The notes under the pieces: generated by a model | Databases searched by the model: none | Seen by the model: only the letters and a program-made list of their open reading frames with translations | Told to the model about the DNA's origin: nothing | Position numbers and translations under genes: made by a program | Shown: piece by piece, positions 1 to 9,885 of the stretch | Numbering within the stretch: the stretch's first letter is position 1 | Layout of the letters: each line of letters begins with the position of its first letter | NCBI RefSeq assembly: GCF_020251205.1 | Contig: NZ_JAIWYX010000010.1 | Span: forward strand, 1-64,000 | DNA length: 64,000 nt | Source: Arthrobacter sp. M4 | GTDB taxonomy: Bacteria > Actinomycetota > Actinomycetes > Actinomycetales > Micrococcaceae | Direction of reading: 5' to 3'

Positions 1-152
1 CACATCCTCATTGCCCCTCAATGTGCTACGCGTCCACTATGCGGTTCCCAACCAACAACACAACACAACCGAATAAACCAGTTGTTGTAACCACAAAACT
101 TACCCACCCCCCGCCAGGGCAAAACGCCCCCCGGGGGGCCGGGGTTGAAAGG
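1..152 (+). other. 23S-5S internal transcribed spacer (partial)
   Basis: This stretch precedes the 5S gene and has no coding pattern. It contains an A/C-rich segment with complementary ACAAC and GTTGT blocks, the sort of arm usually seen in rRNA processing stems. I infer that it is the 3' spacer of an rRNA operon whose 16S and 23S genes lie left of the window. Confidence 0.55.
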
Positions 153-270
153 GTTACGGCGGTCATAGCGTGGGGGAAACGCCCGGTCCCATTCCGAACC
201 CGGAAGCTAAGACCCACAGCGCCGATGGTACTGCACCCGCCAGGGTGTGGGAGAGTAGGACACCGCCGGA
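153..270 (+). rRNA. rrf: 5S ribosomal RNA
   Basis: A 5S rRNA of about 118 nt. The core with the CCGAACCCGGAAGCTAAG block (loop B/C region) and the GTGGGAGAGTAGG block (loop E region) is intact. The GGCGG near the 5' end pairs with CCGCC near the 3' end to make helix I. It is the last gene of a ribosomal operon and is followed 15 bp later by a strong terminator. Ends may be off by 1-3 nt. Confidence 0.96.
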
Positions 271-284
271 CAACCATTCAGGTC

Positions 285-314
285 GAGGGCCCCGCACCAA
301 GGTGCGGGGCCCTC
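285..314 (+). terminator. rRNA operon terminator
   Basis: A perfect 14-bp stem (285-298 with 301-314) with a 2-nt AA loop lies just after the 5S gene. No long U tract follows, as is common in high-GC actinobacteria. Confidence 0.85.
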
Positions 315-642
315 CCACACTTAACACCCACCCCACACCCCAACCCCCGCCAAACACGCGCGCAGGCCCAGGCCCGCCCGGCAGGGTCCCCGCCCCCACG
401 GCCACCCCAGCAACACAACCCCGGCCCCGGGACCGCTAAACCCGCCAAACACGCGCGCAGGACCTGGATCCCGCCGCGCACCACGCACCTCGCCCTTTCC
501 AGCACCCGGCGCCCTTCGGCCACAAAGGCCGCCCCACCGGCGTCGTGCGCCCCAACCACGGCTCCCACGCACCGAAGAAAGTCCTCCAACACCCAGCAGC
601 AGCGGTGACCCAAACCGCCGTCGAACCTACAGCGAAGCCTCC
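315..642. other. Gene-free spacer with a 21-bp direct repeat
   Basis: Very C-rich DNA between the rRNA terminator and a convergent gene. No open frame has convincing codon use. A 21-bp sequence occurs identically at 346-366 and 441-461, 95 bp apart. Nothing else recognisable was seen. Confidence 0.5.
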
Positions 643-1476
643 TCAGCCGGCGAAGAATTCGGCAAGTTCCGTGATCAGCTTCTCGGGTGCCCGAATGACA
701 CCGTCGTGGCCATAGCCGGGGAGGATGGTGTAGCTGGAACCGGATAGGACGTCGTGGATTTGGCCGCAGGCCACGCCAAAGTAGGCAGGGCTTTTTTCGC
801 CAACCACAATCAGGGTTTCCAGCGGTAGCGCCAGAAACGGCTCAGCGGGCATGTCTGCTGCGATAACGGCCTTGATCTCGCGGACGCCGGCGTGCATCAA
901 TTCACGGGCTTGCTTTCCCATTGGGGTGCCAGCGGCCAACTTTGTGGCTAGGGTCAGCATTGACAAAGGCATCCGGGCGAACGCGCCGCCGGTCTCCACG
1001 CCTTTGATGAGTACAGCCAACCCCCGGTCGTAGTCCCCGGCCGCTGCAGCCCGTTCATACTCCGGCGTCCAATCAGCCTTGACGCTGTGGTTGACGGAAA
1101 CTGCGGGGTCGTACACGGCCAGGCGTTCTACGGGGAGCGTCCGCGCTGCATGGAGCGCCACTGCGCCACCGAAGCTGTGACCAAAGACGTCGGTGCTGGA
1201 CGTGTGTTTGAGGACCGCCGAAAGGTCGCGGATGTCTACGTCGATGGTGTAGTCCGCAGGCTGCGGGGATGATCCGCCGCGCCCGCGACGGTTGAACGTG
1301 TGCACCGGCCGTTTTAGGGCTGCACTGAGCTTCTGCGCGAACCGGGTGTAGTCCGATGCAGTGACCATCGACGCCGGAACCACAACGACGCCCGGGCCGG
1401 AGTCTCCCGAGTCGGGGCCGGTAGTGAAGAGCTCAAGAGTGGCGCCATCCCGGGTGGTGATGTTTTCGCGGGTCAT
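643..1476 (-). CDS. Alpha/beta-hydrolase family protein
   Basis: 277 aa, a soluble alpha/beta-hydrolase fold protein. The nucleophile elbow GHSFGG lies near residue 99. An early block PASMVTA after a hydrophobic VVVV strand is the expected oxyanion-hole region. A late GYGHDG near residue 257 supplies the catalytic His. The ATG at 1476 gives the usual length. Esterase, lipase-like or haloperoxidase-like activity cannot be told apart, so no substrate is assigned. It converges on the rRNA operon and stands alone. A possible gene relic ends 9 bp upstream of its start. Confidence 0.8.
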   Translation of the reverse strand: MTRENITTRDGATLELFTTGPDSGDSGPGVVVVPASMVTASDYTRFAQKLSAALKRPVHTFNRRGRGGSSPQPADYTIDVDIRDLSAVLKHTSSTDVFGHSFGGAVALHAARTLPVERLAVYDPAVSVNHSVKADWTPEYERAAAAGDYDRGLAVLIKGVETGGAFARMPLSMLTLATKLAAGTPMGKQARELMHAGVREIKAVIAADMPAEPFLALPLETLIVVGEKSPAYFGVACGQIHDVLSGSSYTILPGYGHDGVIRAPEKLITELAEFFAG

Positions 1477-1485
1477 GTTGTGAGC

Positions 1486-1823
1486 CTAACGGAGCCAGGA
1501 CCCTGCGGATAGTCGCCGGCGTGGCGCTGCGAACCACGCCGGTGACCCGCCGCGGAAGTAGTTCGCGATGTCGCTGACAAGTTCCTTCACGGCGGCTGGC
1601 CCTGCCCCCTGAACGCATTTCGGCGACACGTCCAGTCGGCCGCCGGGCACAGCCTCACGCAGAAATTCTGCGGTGACTTTGTAGTAGGCGGACTCTTGGC
1701 GCGGTTGTGTGCTGGAATTGCCCCATCCCGCCCAACCTAACCCAGGTGGGCCGGGAAGCTGTGCACCTCTAGCCAGCCTTCGCCGTCGAGCGTTTCCACC
1801 GCGCGCGTGTCCACCTGCAGAGT
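1486..1823 (-). pseudogene. Possible degraded gene upstream of the hydrolase
   Basis: Reading the minus strand, codons with strong third-position G/C run from about 1710 down to a TAG at 1486-1488 and encode a protein-like stretch that includes YYKVTAEFLREAV and KELVSDIANYF. There is no usable start codon. A second frame, from just inside a TAG at 1824-1826 down to about 1737, reads DGEGWLEVHSF and would join the first by a frameshift near 1738. I read this as the remains of one gene. I do not recognise the family, and chance open frames remain possible. Confidence 0.3.
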
Positions 1824-1910
1824 CTACGAGCGCTGTCCCGCCGGATTGGCGCGCGCCGGCATTTCCGGCTCCGGCAGCGCCGAACGGCGAGACTCGTACG
1901 CCCGGTAAAC

Positions 1911-3437
1911 TTGAGTATTGTGACTGCAGAAAACCCCCACTCCCTTGAGCCCGCCGACGCCAGCGAACAGATGCGCATCCGAATGGACAAGCGCAGCAAA
2001 CTCATTGACGCCGGAGTCGAGGCCTACCCGGTGGGCGTGGAGCGCACGCACTCCCTGAGCGAGATCCGTGAGAAGTACGCGTACCTGGAAGCTGATGACA
2101 CAACCGGCGACGTCGTTGGAATCACTGGACGCGTTGTGTTTGTCCGCAACACCGGCAAGCTGTGCTTTGCCACCCTTCAGGAAGGCGGCGTGGATGGCAA
2201 GGGGACGCGCCTGCAGGCAATGCTCAGCCTCGCCAATATAGGCGAAGAAGCCCTGGCACAGTGGAAGGCACTTGTTGACCTTGGCGACCACGTGTTTATC
2301 AAGGGCGAGGTCATTTCGTCCCGCCGCGGCGAACTTTCCGTTATGGCCGAATCGTGGGCGATGGCTTCCAAGGCGCTCCGGCCGCTGCCTGTCCTGCACG
2401 CCGGCCTGAACGAGGAAACCCGTGTGCGCCAGCGCTATGTGGACCTCATGGTTCGCGACGAGGCCCGCGAGATGGTCTACACCCGCGCCGCCATCACGCG
2501 CTCCATCCGGGAAACCCTCCACCGCCACAACTATGTGGAGGTGGAAACACCGGTCCTGCAGCTGGTCCACGGCGGCGCAACCGCCCGCCCGTTCGAGACA
2601 CACTTGAATGCCTTCGACCAGAAGATGACCCTTCGCATCGCCACGGAGCTATTTCTGAAGCGTGCGGTGGTTGGCGGAATCGACCGTGTCTACGACATGG
2701 GACGCGTGTTCCGCAACGAGGGTGTGGACTCCACGCACAGCCCCGAATTCACCACCCTCGAATGCTATGAGGCCTGGGCAGACCAGTTCGTTATGGCTGA
2801 GCGCATGAAGGAGCTCATCCTCGACGTTGCTGACGTGGTGGGCACGCGTACCGTCCAGACTGAGGCCGGCGAGATTAACCTCGACGGCGAATGGCGCTGG
2901 CTGGGCGTGTACCCCGGCCTTTCTGAGGCCGTGGGTGAAGAAATTACGCCCGACACGCCGCTGGAGCGGCTCCTTGAGATCGGCGACGCGCACGGGGTAA
3001 AGACCGACGCGTTGTGGACACAGGAGAAAGCCGTTGTTGAGCTGTTCGGCGAGATCGTAGAACCCACCCTCATCAACCCCACTTTTGTGTACGACTATCC
3101 GCCATCGGCACAGCCGCTGGCCCGTCCGCACAGGGAGAACCACCGCCTCATCGAGGCATGGGACCTCATTATTGGCGGCATGGAGCGCGGCACGGCATTC
3201 TCAGAACTAATTGACCCCGTCATCCAGCGCGAACGGCTCACCGAACAATCGCGTCTGGCGGCTGAGGGCGACGACGAGGCCATGCAGCTCGATGAGGACT
3301 TCCTCCGTGCCCTGGAATACGGCGCTCCACCCATGGGCGGCATCGGCCTTGGAATCGACCGTCTTGTGATGCTCTTCACGGGCGTTGGCATTCGCGAGAC
3401 CATTCTCTTTCCCCTTCTTAAGCCCGAAGGTCACTAA
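1911..3437 (+). CDS. lysS: Lysyl-tRNA synthetase (class II)
   Basis: 508 aa; charges tRNA-Lys with lysine in the cytoplasm. The N-terminal OB-fold anticodon-binding domain (about residues 60-170) carries GRVVFVRNTGK. The class II core follows, with motif 2 YDMGRVFRNEG and motif 3 GGIGLGIDRLVML near the C-terminus. Length is normal for bacterial LysS. The TTG at 1911 is the longest start; GTG at 1920 is equally plausible, and neither has a clear ribosome-binding site, so a leaderless mRNA is possible. A small membrane-protein gene follows after 2 bp. Confidence 0.97.
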   Translation: MSIVTAENPHSLEPADASEQMRIRMDKRSKLIDAGVEAYPVGVERTHSLSEIREKYAYLEADDTTGDVVGITGRVVFVRNTGKLCFATLQEGGVDGKGTRLQAMLSLANIGEEALAQWKALVDLGDHVFIKGEVISSRRGELSVMAESWAMASKALRPLPVLHAGLNEETRVRQRYVDLMVRDEAREMVYTRAAITRSIRETLHRHNYVEVETPVLQLVHGGATARPFETHLNAFDQKMTLRIATELFLKRAVVGGIDRVYDMGRVFRNEGVDSTHSPEFTTLECYEAWADQFVMAERMKELILDVADVVGTRTVQTEAGEINLDGEWRWLGVYPGLSEAVGEEITPDTPLERLLEIGDAHGVKTDALWTQEKAVVELFGEIVEPTLINPTFVYDYPPSAQPLARPHRENHRLIEAWDLIIGGMERGTAFSELIDPVIQRERLTEQSRLAAEGDDEAMQLDEDFLRALEYGAPPMGGIGLGIDRLVMLFTGVGIRETILFPLLKPEGH

Positions 3438-3439
3438 AC

Positions 3440-3703
3440 GTGGAATACATCGCCGTCCTGGCCCCCTCAATTGTTGTTGGCTTGCTCTTTTGGTTCGCAA
3501 TGAAGTCGATCTTCAACGCGGACAGGGCCGAACGCCAGGCCGAGGCACGCGCCCAGCAGGAGCAGGATGCATCCGGCTTGGCTCAAGCAGGCGAAGGACG
3601 CGGAGGAGCCACGTCGTTGCCCAGCAAGGGCAAGTTTGACGACCCCGGCCGAGGCAAGTCCGGCGCCGATGCATCAGGCGATGACGCGTCAGAGGCTAAA
3701 TAG
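3440..3703 (+). CDS. Small single-pass membrane protein, unknown function
   Basis: 87 aa from a GTG start 2 bp after the lysS stop, so the two are probably co-transcribed. Residues 4-22 form one hydrophobic transmembrane helix. The rest is charged, with an Ala/Glu/Gln/Arg-rich probable short coiled coil (residues 28-45) and a low-complexity Gly/Ser/Asp tail. No catalytic motif is visible and I do not recognise a named family. Confidence 0.7.
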   Translation: MEYIAVLAPSIVVGLLFWFAMKSIFNADRAERQAEARAQQEQDASGLAQAGEGRGGATSLPSKGKFDDPGRGKSGADASGDDASEAK

Positions 3704-3740
3704 CCAGTCTCCCAACCGGCATATTTCGTTTCTTGTGATC

Positions 3741-3837
3741 TGAGTGTTCTTCACTCATGACCTGAGTGCCACACACCTATTGAACGAGTGCTCTGGGTAT
3801 TGGATTGAGTGCGTTGGGCCATTTAACTGAGTGTTCT
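3741..3837. repeat. Five GAGTG direct repeats at 22-bp spacing
   Basis: GAGTG occurs at 3742, 3764, 3786, 3807 and 3829, spaced 22, 22, 21 and 22 bp (two helical turns), four times as TGAGTG. The first copy is also half of an inverted repeat, TGAGTG-N5-CACTCA. The sequence between copies is not conserved, which fits a protein-binding array better than a recent duplication. It lies about 160-250 bp before lsr2 and after lysS, in gene-free DNA. Units are too short for CRISPR. Confidence 0.7.
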
Positions 3838-3905
3838 GGTCCTTTTGTAGGTGTGCCCTGCCCCTATTGGCTTGGGCGGCTTATCCACTGGAACGAATTG
3901 CCTCT

Positions 3906-3935
3906 TTGACGCGTTGCCATGAACAGGACGATAAT
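3906..3935 (+). promoter_or_regulatory. Sigma70-type promoter for lsr2
   Basis: TTGACG (3906-3911) and GATAAT (3930-3935) are separated by 18 bp, close to the housekeeping consensus. This places the lsr2 start about 55 bp downstream. A purine-rich AAGAGAG before the ATG is the likely ribosome-binding site. Confidence 0.65.
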
Positions 3936-3992
3936 TTCTTTATAGAAAGTCCTGCTATTTGATAACCCATCCCCCAGTAAAGAGAGTCTTTC

Positions 3993-4319
3993 ATGGCACA
4001 GAAAGTCAAAATCATCCTTGTCGATGATATGGATGAAGGCCAGGCGGACGAGACCGTGCGTTTTGGCCTCGACGGCGCAAGTTACGAAATGGACCTGTCC
4101 ACAAGTAACGCTTCCAAGCTGCGCACCGCTCTAGAACCATTTATCGCGAAGGCCCGCAAGACCTCCGGCGGCCGCACTACCAGGACAAAGGTGGCTGCCG
4201 GAAGGAATCAGGATTCCGCCAAGATCCGGCAGTGGGCCCGCGAGAACGGCTACACGGTCAACAGCCGCGGCCGCATTCAGGCTGAAATCCAGGAGGCCTA
4301 CCAGAAGGCCAATTCCTGA
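3993..4319 (+). CDS. lsr2: Lsr2-family nucleoid-associated protein
   Basis: 108 aa, normal Lsr2 length. The N-terminal dimerisation domain carries DDMDEGQADETVRFGLDG; the basic linker contains KARKTSGGRTTRTK; the C-terminal DNA-binding domain has IRQWARENGY and an AT-hook-like RGRI. In actinobacteria Lsr2 bridges DNA and silences AT-rich, often foreign, genes (known for the family). It is a single gene with its own promoter and terminator, preceded by the 22-bp repeat array. A longer paralogue lies at 46287-46859. Confidence 0.95.
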   Translation: MAQKVKIILVDDMDEGQADETVRFGLDGASYEMDLSTSNASKLRTALEPFIAKARKTSGGRTTRTKVAAGRNQDSAKIRQWARENGYTVNSRGRIQAEIQEAYQKANS

Positions 4320-4333
4320 CCAGGAAAATCAAC

Positions 4334-4355
4334 GCCCCGGCAACAATGCCGGGGC
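4334..4355 (+). terminator. lsr2 terminator
   Basis: An 8-bp G/C stem (4334-4341 with 4348-4355) closes a 6-nt loop 15 bp after the lsr2 stop, followed by CTTGGTCTTTAA. Confidence 0.75.
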
Positions 4356-4790
4356 CTTGGTCTTTAAGGGCGATTTCGGATGCGAGATTTGTCCTGCCAA
4401 AGCCTAAGGTGATCTGGGCCTCCCGGATAAAACCGATTGAATGACGGCCCGACTGTCCGGAACCCTTAGCGGTTTGTTTTAAGGGATTCCCGCCCAGATC
4501 TTCATCGCCTAATCGGATGATTACCATGTCAGACCAGGCAGTTCAGGAAGCCCGGGGCCAATGTTTGCCTAATTTGGTCCTCTTGTGGGGTGGCGCCACT
4601 TGTATCTTAGCGACGTTTATCGGTTCTGTCCCTAGGCACAAGCTCGCCACAGGTGGTTCGCCCACCGGACGCTTTGGATGGCTAGATATCGTCGGGTCTG
4701 CCCGCGATGCGCGGCTCAGGGGGAGAGCAGGGTGGTTTGACCAGTGCCCTGTAGCTGACGGGCGGAACGCCACGACACCCGTCTGCGCGT
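4356..4790. other. Gene-free clpC upstream region with a possible folded segment
   Basis: No credible ORF exists between the lsr2 terminator and clpC. At 4411-4419 and 4492-4500 there is a perfect 9-bp inverted repeat. It encloses two smaller hairpins (CCGGA/TCCGG and CCCTTA/TAAGGG), which together could form a three-way junction. A 9-bp pairing at this distance can arise by chance, so an RNA here is only a possibility. Confidence 0.3.
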
Positions 4791-4808
4791 GTTCACCCCG
4801 TGGCGAAC
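4791..4808 (+). promoter_or_regulatory. ClgR-type operator upstream of clpC
   Basis: GTTCACC-N4-GGCGAAC is a 7-4-7 palindrome with one mismatch, centred about 73 bp before the clpC start. ClgR, the actinobacterial activator of clp genes, is known to bind sites with TTCGC/GCGAA half-sites. The placement before clpC is what that regulon predicts. The clgR gene is not in this window. Confidence 0.6.
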
Positions 4809-4872
4809 ACGACCCAAAAACTTTGCTATGGCACGTAGCATCAAAGTACGTCGTAGCTAGGAGTGTGGCGAA

Positions 4873-7365
<2,493 letters not shown>

Positions 7366-7390
7366 GCGACGCAGGCAAACAACCACAGTG

Positions 7391-7430
7391 AAGCCCCCTG
7401 CCGGCACCATAAGGTGCCGGCAGGGGGCTT
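7391..7430 (+). terminator. clpC terminator
   Basis: A perfect 18-bp stem (7391-7408 with 7413-7430) with a 4-nt ATAA loop, followed by TCTGTT. Its 3' arm is the start of the first 68-bp tandem unit. Confidence 0.92.
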
Positions 7431-7625
7431 TCTGTTGGGCGGGAGTCCGCCTTGCGTTGCGTTCGTCGCTCCTCGGCCGGCAGTGCCGCGGGGGGCTTTC
7501 TGTTGGGCCGGAGTCCGCCTTGCGTTGCGTTCGTCGCTCCTCGGCCGGCAGTGCCGCGGGGGGCTTTCTGTTGGGCGGGGTCCGCCTTGCGTTGCGCTTG
7601 TCGCTCCTCGGCCGGCAGTGCCGCC
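7423..7625. repeat. Three tandem 68-bp units derived from terminator 3' arm and spacer
   Basis: Units begin at 7423, 7491 and 7559, each opening with GGGGGCTTTCTGTTGGGC and ending in a GGCCGGCAGTGCCGC block. The first two differ by very few bases; the third has a one-base deletion and two substitutions. Only the first sits on the intact clpC terminator, while the others carry only its 3' arm. The array lies in the leader of the acetyltransferase gene. Confidence 0.9.
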
Positions 7626-7658
7626 GGGGGCCAGCTTCGGCGACATAGGATGGGGACT

Positions 7659-8168
7659 GTGACGTCGACTTTCAGTATTCGCCCCGCCCGCACCAGCGAT
7701 GTGGCTGCCATCAAGCGCCTGGTATCTCCGCTGGCCGAAAAGCGAATCCTGATGGCCAAGGAAACAGTGACCTACTACGAGAGCCTGCAGGAATTCCGGA
7801 TCGCCGAAACGCCTGAAGGGGAAGTTATTGGTTGCGGTGCGCTCCATGTCATGTGGGAGGACCTGGCAGAGGTCAGGACCTTGGCCGCGGCCGATCACTG
7901 GCGCGGCCACGGCGTTGGTCACGCGCTCGTAGGGCACTTGCTGGACGTTGCCAAGAGCCTCGGCGTATCCCGGGTATTCTGCCTTACATTCGAAGTCGAC
8001 TTCTTCAAGCGCCACGGCTTCGACGTTATGGCGGACCAGAGCGCCGTCGATCCCGAGGTTTACTCGGAGCTGCTGCGTTCCCATGACGAAGGCGTCGCCG
8101 AATTCCTTGACTTGGCTCGCGTGAAGCCCAATACACTCGGCAACACCCGAATGATCAAGTTCCTGTAA
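7659..8168 (+). CDS. Amino-acid N-acetyltransferase (ArgA-like GNAT)
   Basis: 169 aa single-domain GNAT enzyme. It begins with the typical IRPARTSDVAAI strand and has the acetyl-CoA loop in AAADHWRGHGVGHALV. The later CLTFEVDFFKRHGF resembles the small actinobacterial N-acetylglutamate synthase (Rv2747 type), first step of arginine synthesis. The frame is open further upstream into the 68-bp repeats, but GTG at 7659, preceded by AGGATGGGG, gives the family length. No arg genes are adjacent, so the substrate is inferred from family resemblance only. Confidence 0.8.
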   Translation: MTSTFSIRPARTSDVAAIKRLVSPLAEKRILMAKETVTYYESLQEFRIAETPEGEVIGCGALHVMWEDLAEVRTLAAADHWRGHGVGHALVGHLLDVAKSLGVSRVFCLTFEVDFFKRHGFDVMADQSAVDPEVYSELLRSHDEGVAEFLDLARVKPNTLGNTRMIKFL

Positions 8169-8339
8169 CCAACCTGGGTATCCCCGGCTCCTGGCCCTCT
8201 GCCAACTGGAAACAACACTTCCCGTCATTCTCCACTTCCCTTATTTCAAATTGATGGATAAACTGAGGAAGCTTGTCATGACGTATCCACCGCGGCGACG
8301 CGGCTGAGTACGGTTGCGCGTGCCGCGTAACCACGTGCG

Positions 8340-8472
8340 TGGCGGCTGGCGGCGACGCCGGTCATCATCGTCAGGGGAGTAGCCCGGAAACTCCTCTATC
8401 GCAGGATCTTGGGGGAGATCTTGCAGCTATCAGATGGATCAAGGAAGCCGGCTCCGTTCCGCCGACCTCCAT
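8340..8472 (+). promoter_or_regulatory. Candidate yybP-ykoY (manganese) riboswitch leader
   Basis: GGGGAGTAGC at 8374-8383 is the most conserved block of the yybP-ykoY Mn-sensing riboswitch. A GACC occurs about 80 nt later, just before the ATG at 8471, as in that family. Between them a 9-bp hairpin (GCAGGATCT with AGATCTTGC) can form. Pairing of the closing stem is poor when I try it by eye (AGG with CCT only), so the call is tentative. The usual targets (MntP, TerC, UPF0016, P-type ATPases) are not downstream. Confidence 0.35.
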
Positions 8473-8689
8473 GGAGGCAACAGTGCACCACAACCCCAGC
8501 AACAATCGCACCATCTTTCCGGATTTTTCCGCCTTCCAGACCACCCTCCCAACACCCAAGGCCGCTACCGGCTCCCGACCCACGGAACCACTGGTATCCG
8601 AGGACTGGGCGCCGTTCTGGCCCGACTACGTTCGTGTTGCGAGTTCAGTCAAGACGGCAGGCAAGGAGAAGCAAGCATCTGGAAACTGA
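8471..8689 (+). CDS. Small soluble protein of unknown function behind a possible riboswitch
   Basis: 72 aa from ATG at 8471. Codon third positions are G/C-rich, and a good terminator follows 65 bp after the stop, so a real gene is plausible. The sequence is hydrophilic, Pro/Ser/Thr-rich, has two Trp in DWAPFWPDY and no transmembrane segment. I recognise no family. If the leader is a Mn riboswitch, a role in metal homeostasis is possible, but nothing in the protein shows it. Confidence 0.45.
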   Translation: MEATVHHNPSNNRTIFPDFSAFQTTLPTPKAATGSRPTEPLVSEDWAPFWPDYVRVASSVKTAGKEKQASGN

Positions 8690-8754
8690 CCGGGATTGGC
8701 TTCTCCGGTTCGCCTCAGCCACCCTCGAGTGGCTGTTTGGATGGTTTCAAGCCA

Positions 8755-8790
8755 GCGGAAGGGACAGTCATTGGGGGCTGTCCCTTCCGC
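8755..8790 (+). terminator. Terminator after the 72-codon ORF
   Basis: A 13-bp perfect stem (8755-8767 with 8778-8790) with a 10-nt loop lies between the small ORF and dhaK. No strong U tract follows. Confidence 0.75.
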
Positions 8791-8881
8791 CTTCCACATA
8801 GCGGATAGCTGTCTATCCACTGTCATGTCCGGGTAGTAGGGTCAAAGCACACTTGCCGGAAAGATGCAGGGAGCAGTTGCG

Positions 8882-9883
8882 ATGAAAAAGCTCATCAATG
8901 ATCCGCGGTCTGTGGTGGATGAATCCGTAGAAGGTTTTGGCCTGGCCCACGCGGACATTGTGACCGTCCATCCTGAACCAAAGTTTGTCACCCGCAAGGA
9001 CGCGCCAGTGCAAGGTAAAGTTGCCCTGGTCTCCGGCGGAGGCAGCGGACACGAGCCCTTGCATGCGGGATTCGTCGGGCGCGGCATGCTTGACGCAGCA
9101 GTTCCTGGCGCCGTCTTCACATCGCCAACGCCGGACCAAATCCTTCCCGCAACGGCCGCCGTCGATTCCGGCGCAGGCGTCGTCCATATTGTGAAGAACT
9201 ACACCGGCGATGTGCTGAACTTCGAGACCGCGGCGGAAATGGCGCAGGCGGAGGGTATTCACGTGCGCAGCGTGCTGGTCAACGATGACGTCGCCGTTGA
9301 GGATTCGCTGTACACGGCAGGGCGACGCGGTGTGGGCGGGACGGTCCTCGTCGAGAAGATCGCCGGGGCCGCAGCGGAGCGGGGAGACACACTTGAAGAA
9401 GTGACGGCGATAGCGGAGCGCGTAAACAGCAACGTCCGCACAATGGGGGTTGCCCTGTCGGCCTGCACGGTGCCGCACGCAGGCACACCCAGCTTCGACC
9501 TGGCGGACGACGAAATCGAAATCGGCATCGGCATCCATGGCGAACCGGGCCGCCATCGCATTTCCATGGAGCCGGCAGACGCTATCACGGACCGCTTGTT
9601 GGGCCCCGTGTTGGATGATCTGGGGATTCAAGACGGGGACAAAGTTCTGCTCTTCGTCAACGGCATGGGCGGTACTCCGCAGAGCGAGCTCTATATCGTC
9701 TACCGCCGCGCGGCCGCCATTCTGCAAGATCGCGGGGCCGCCATCGATCGGTCATTGGTGGGCAACTTCGTGACATCGCTGGAAATGCAGGGGTGCTCAA
9801 TATCCGTGCTCCGCCTCGATGATGAGTTCACGGACTTGTGGGACGCTCCTGTCCACACTGCGGCGCTTCGGTGGGGGGTGTGA
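8882..9883 (+). CDS. dhaK: PTS-dependent dihydroxyacetone kinase, substrate-binding subunit
   Basis: 333 aa. DhaK binds dihydroxyacetone covalently through a His and hands it to DhaL-ADP/ATP for phosphorylation. The GIHGEPG motif places that His at residue 219; SGGGSGHEPLHAG near 51-63 is the other signature. The ATG at 8882 has CAGGGAGC 8 bp upstream; an in-frame ATG at 8864 lacks such a site. It is the first gene of dhaKLM, which leads to DHAP for glycolysis. Confidence 0.95.
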   Translation: MKKLINDPRSVVDESVEGFGLAHADIVTVHPEPKFVTRKDAPVQGKVALVSGGGSGHEPLHAGFVGRGMLDAAVPGAVFTSPTPDQILPATAAVDSGAGVVHIVKNYTGDVLNFETAAEMAQAEGIHVRSVLVNDDVAVEDSLYTAGRRGVGGTVLVEKIAGAAAERGDTLEEVTAIAERVNSNVRTMGVALSACTVPHAGTPSFDLADDEIEIGIGIHGEPGRHRISMEPADAITDRLLGPVLDDLGIQDGDKVLLFVNGMGGTPQSELYIVYRRAAAILQDRGAAIDRSLVGNFVTSLEMQGCSISVLRLDDEFTDLWDAPVHTAALRWGV

Positions 9884-9885
9884 CC

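Noticed and set aside
3741..3837. CRISPR array
   Set aside because: The repeated unit is only 5-6 bp and the spacing 22 bp, far below CRISPR repeat and spacer sizes; no cas gene is near.
8434..8808. 124-codon ORF starting MDQGSRLRSADLHGG
   Set aside because: It runs through the terminator hairpin and has poor codon use; the 72-codon frame is better supported.
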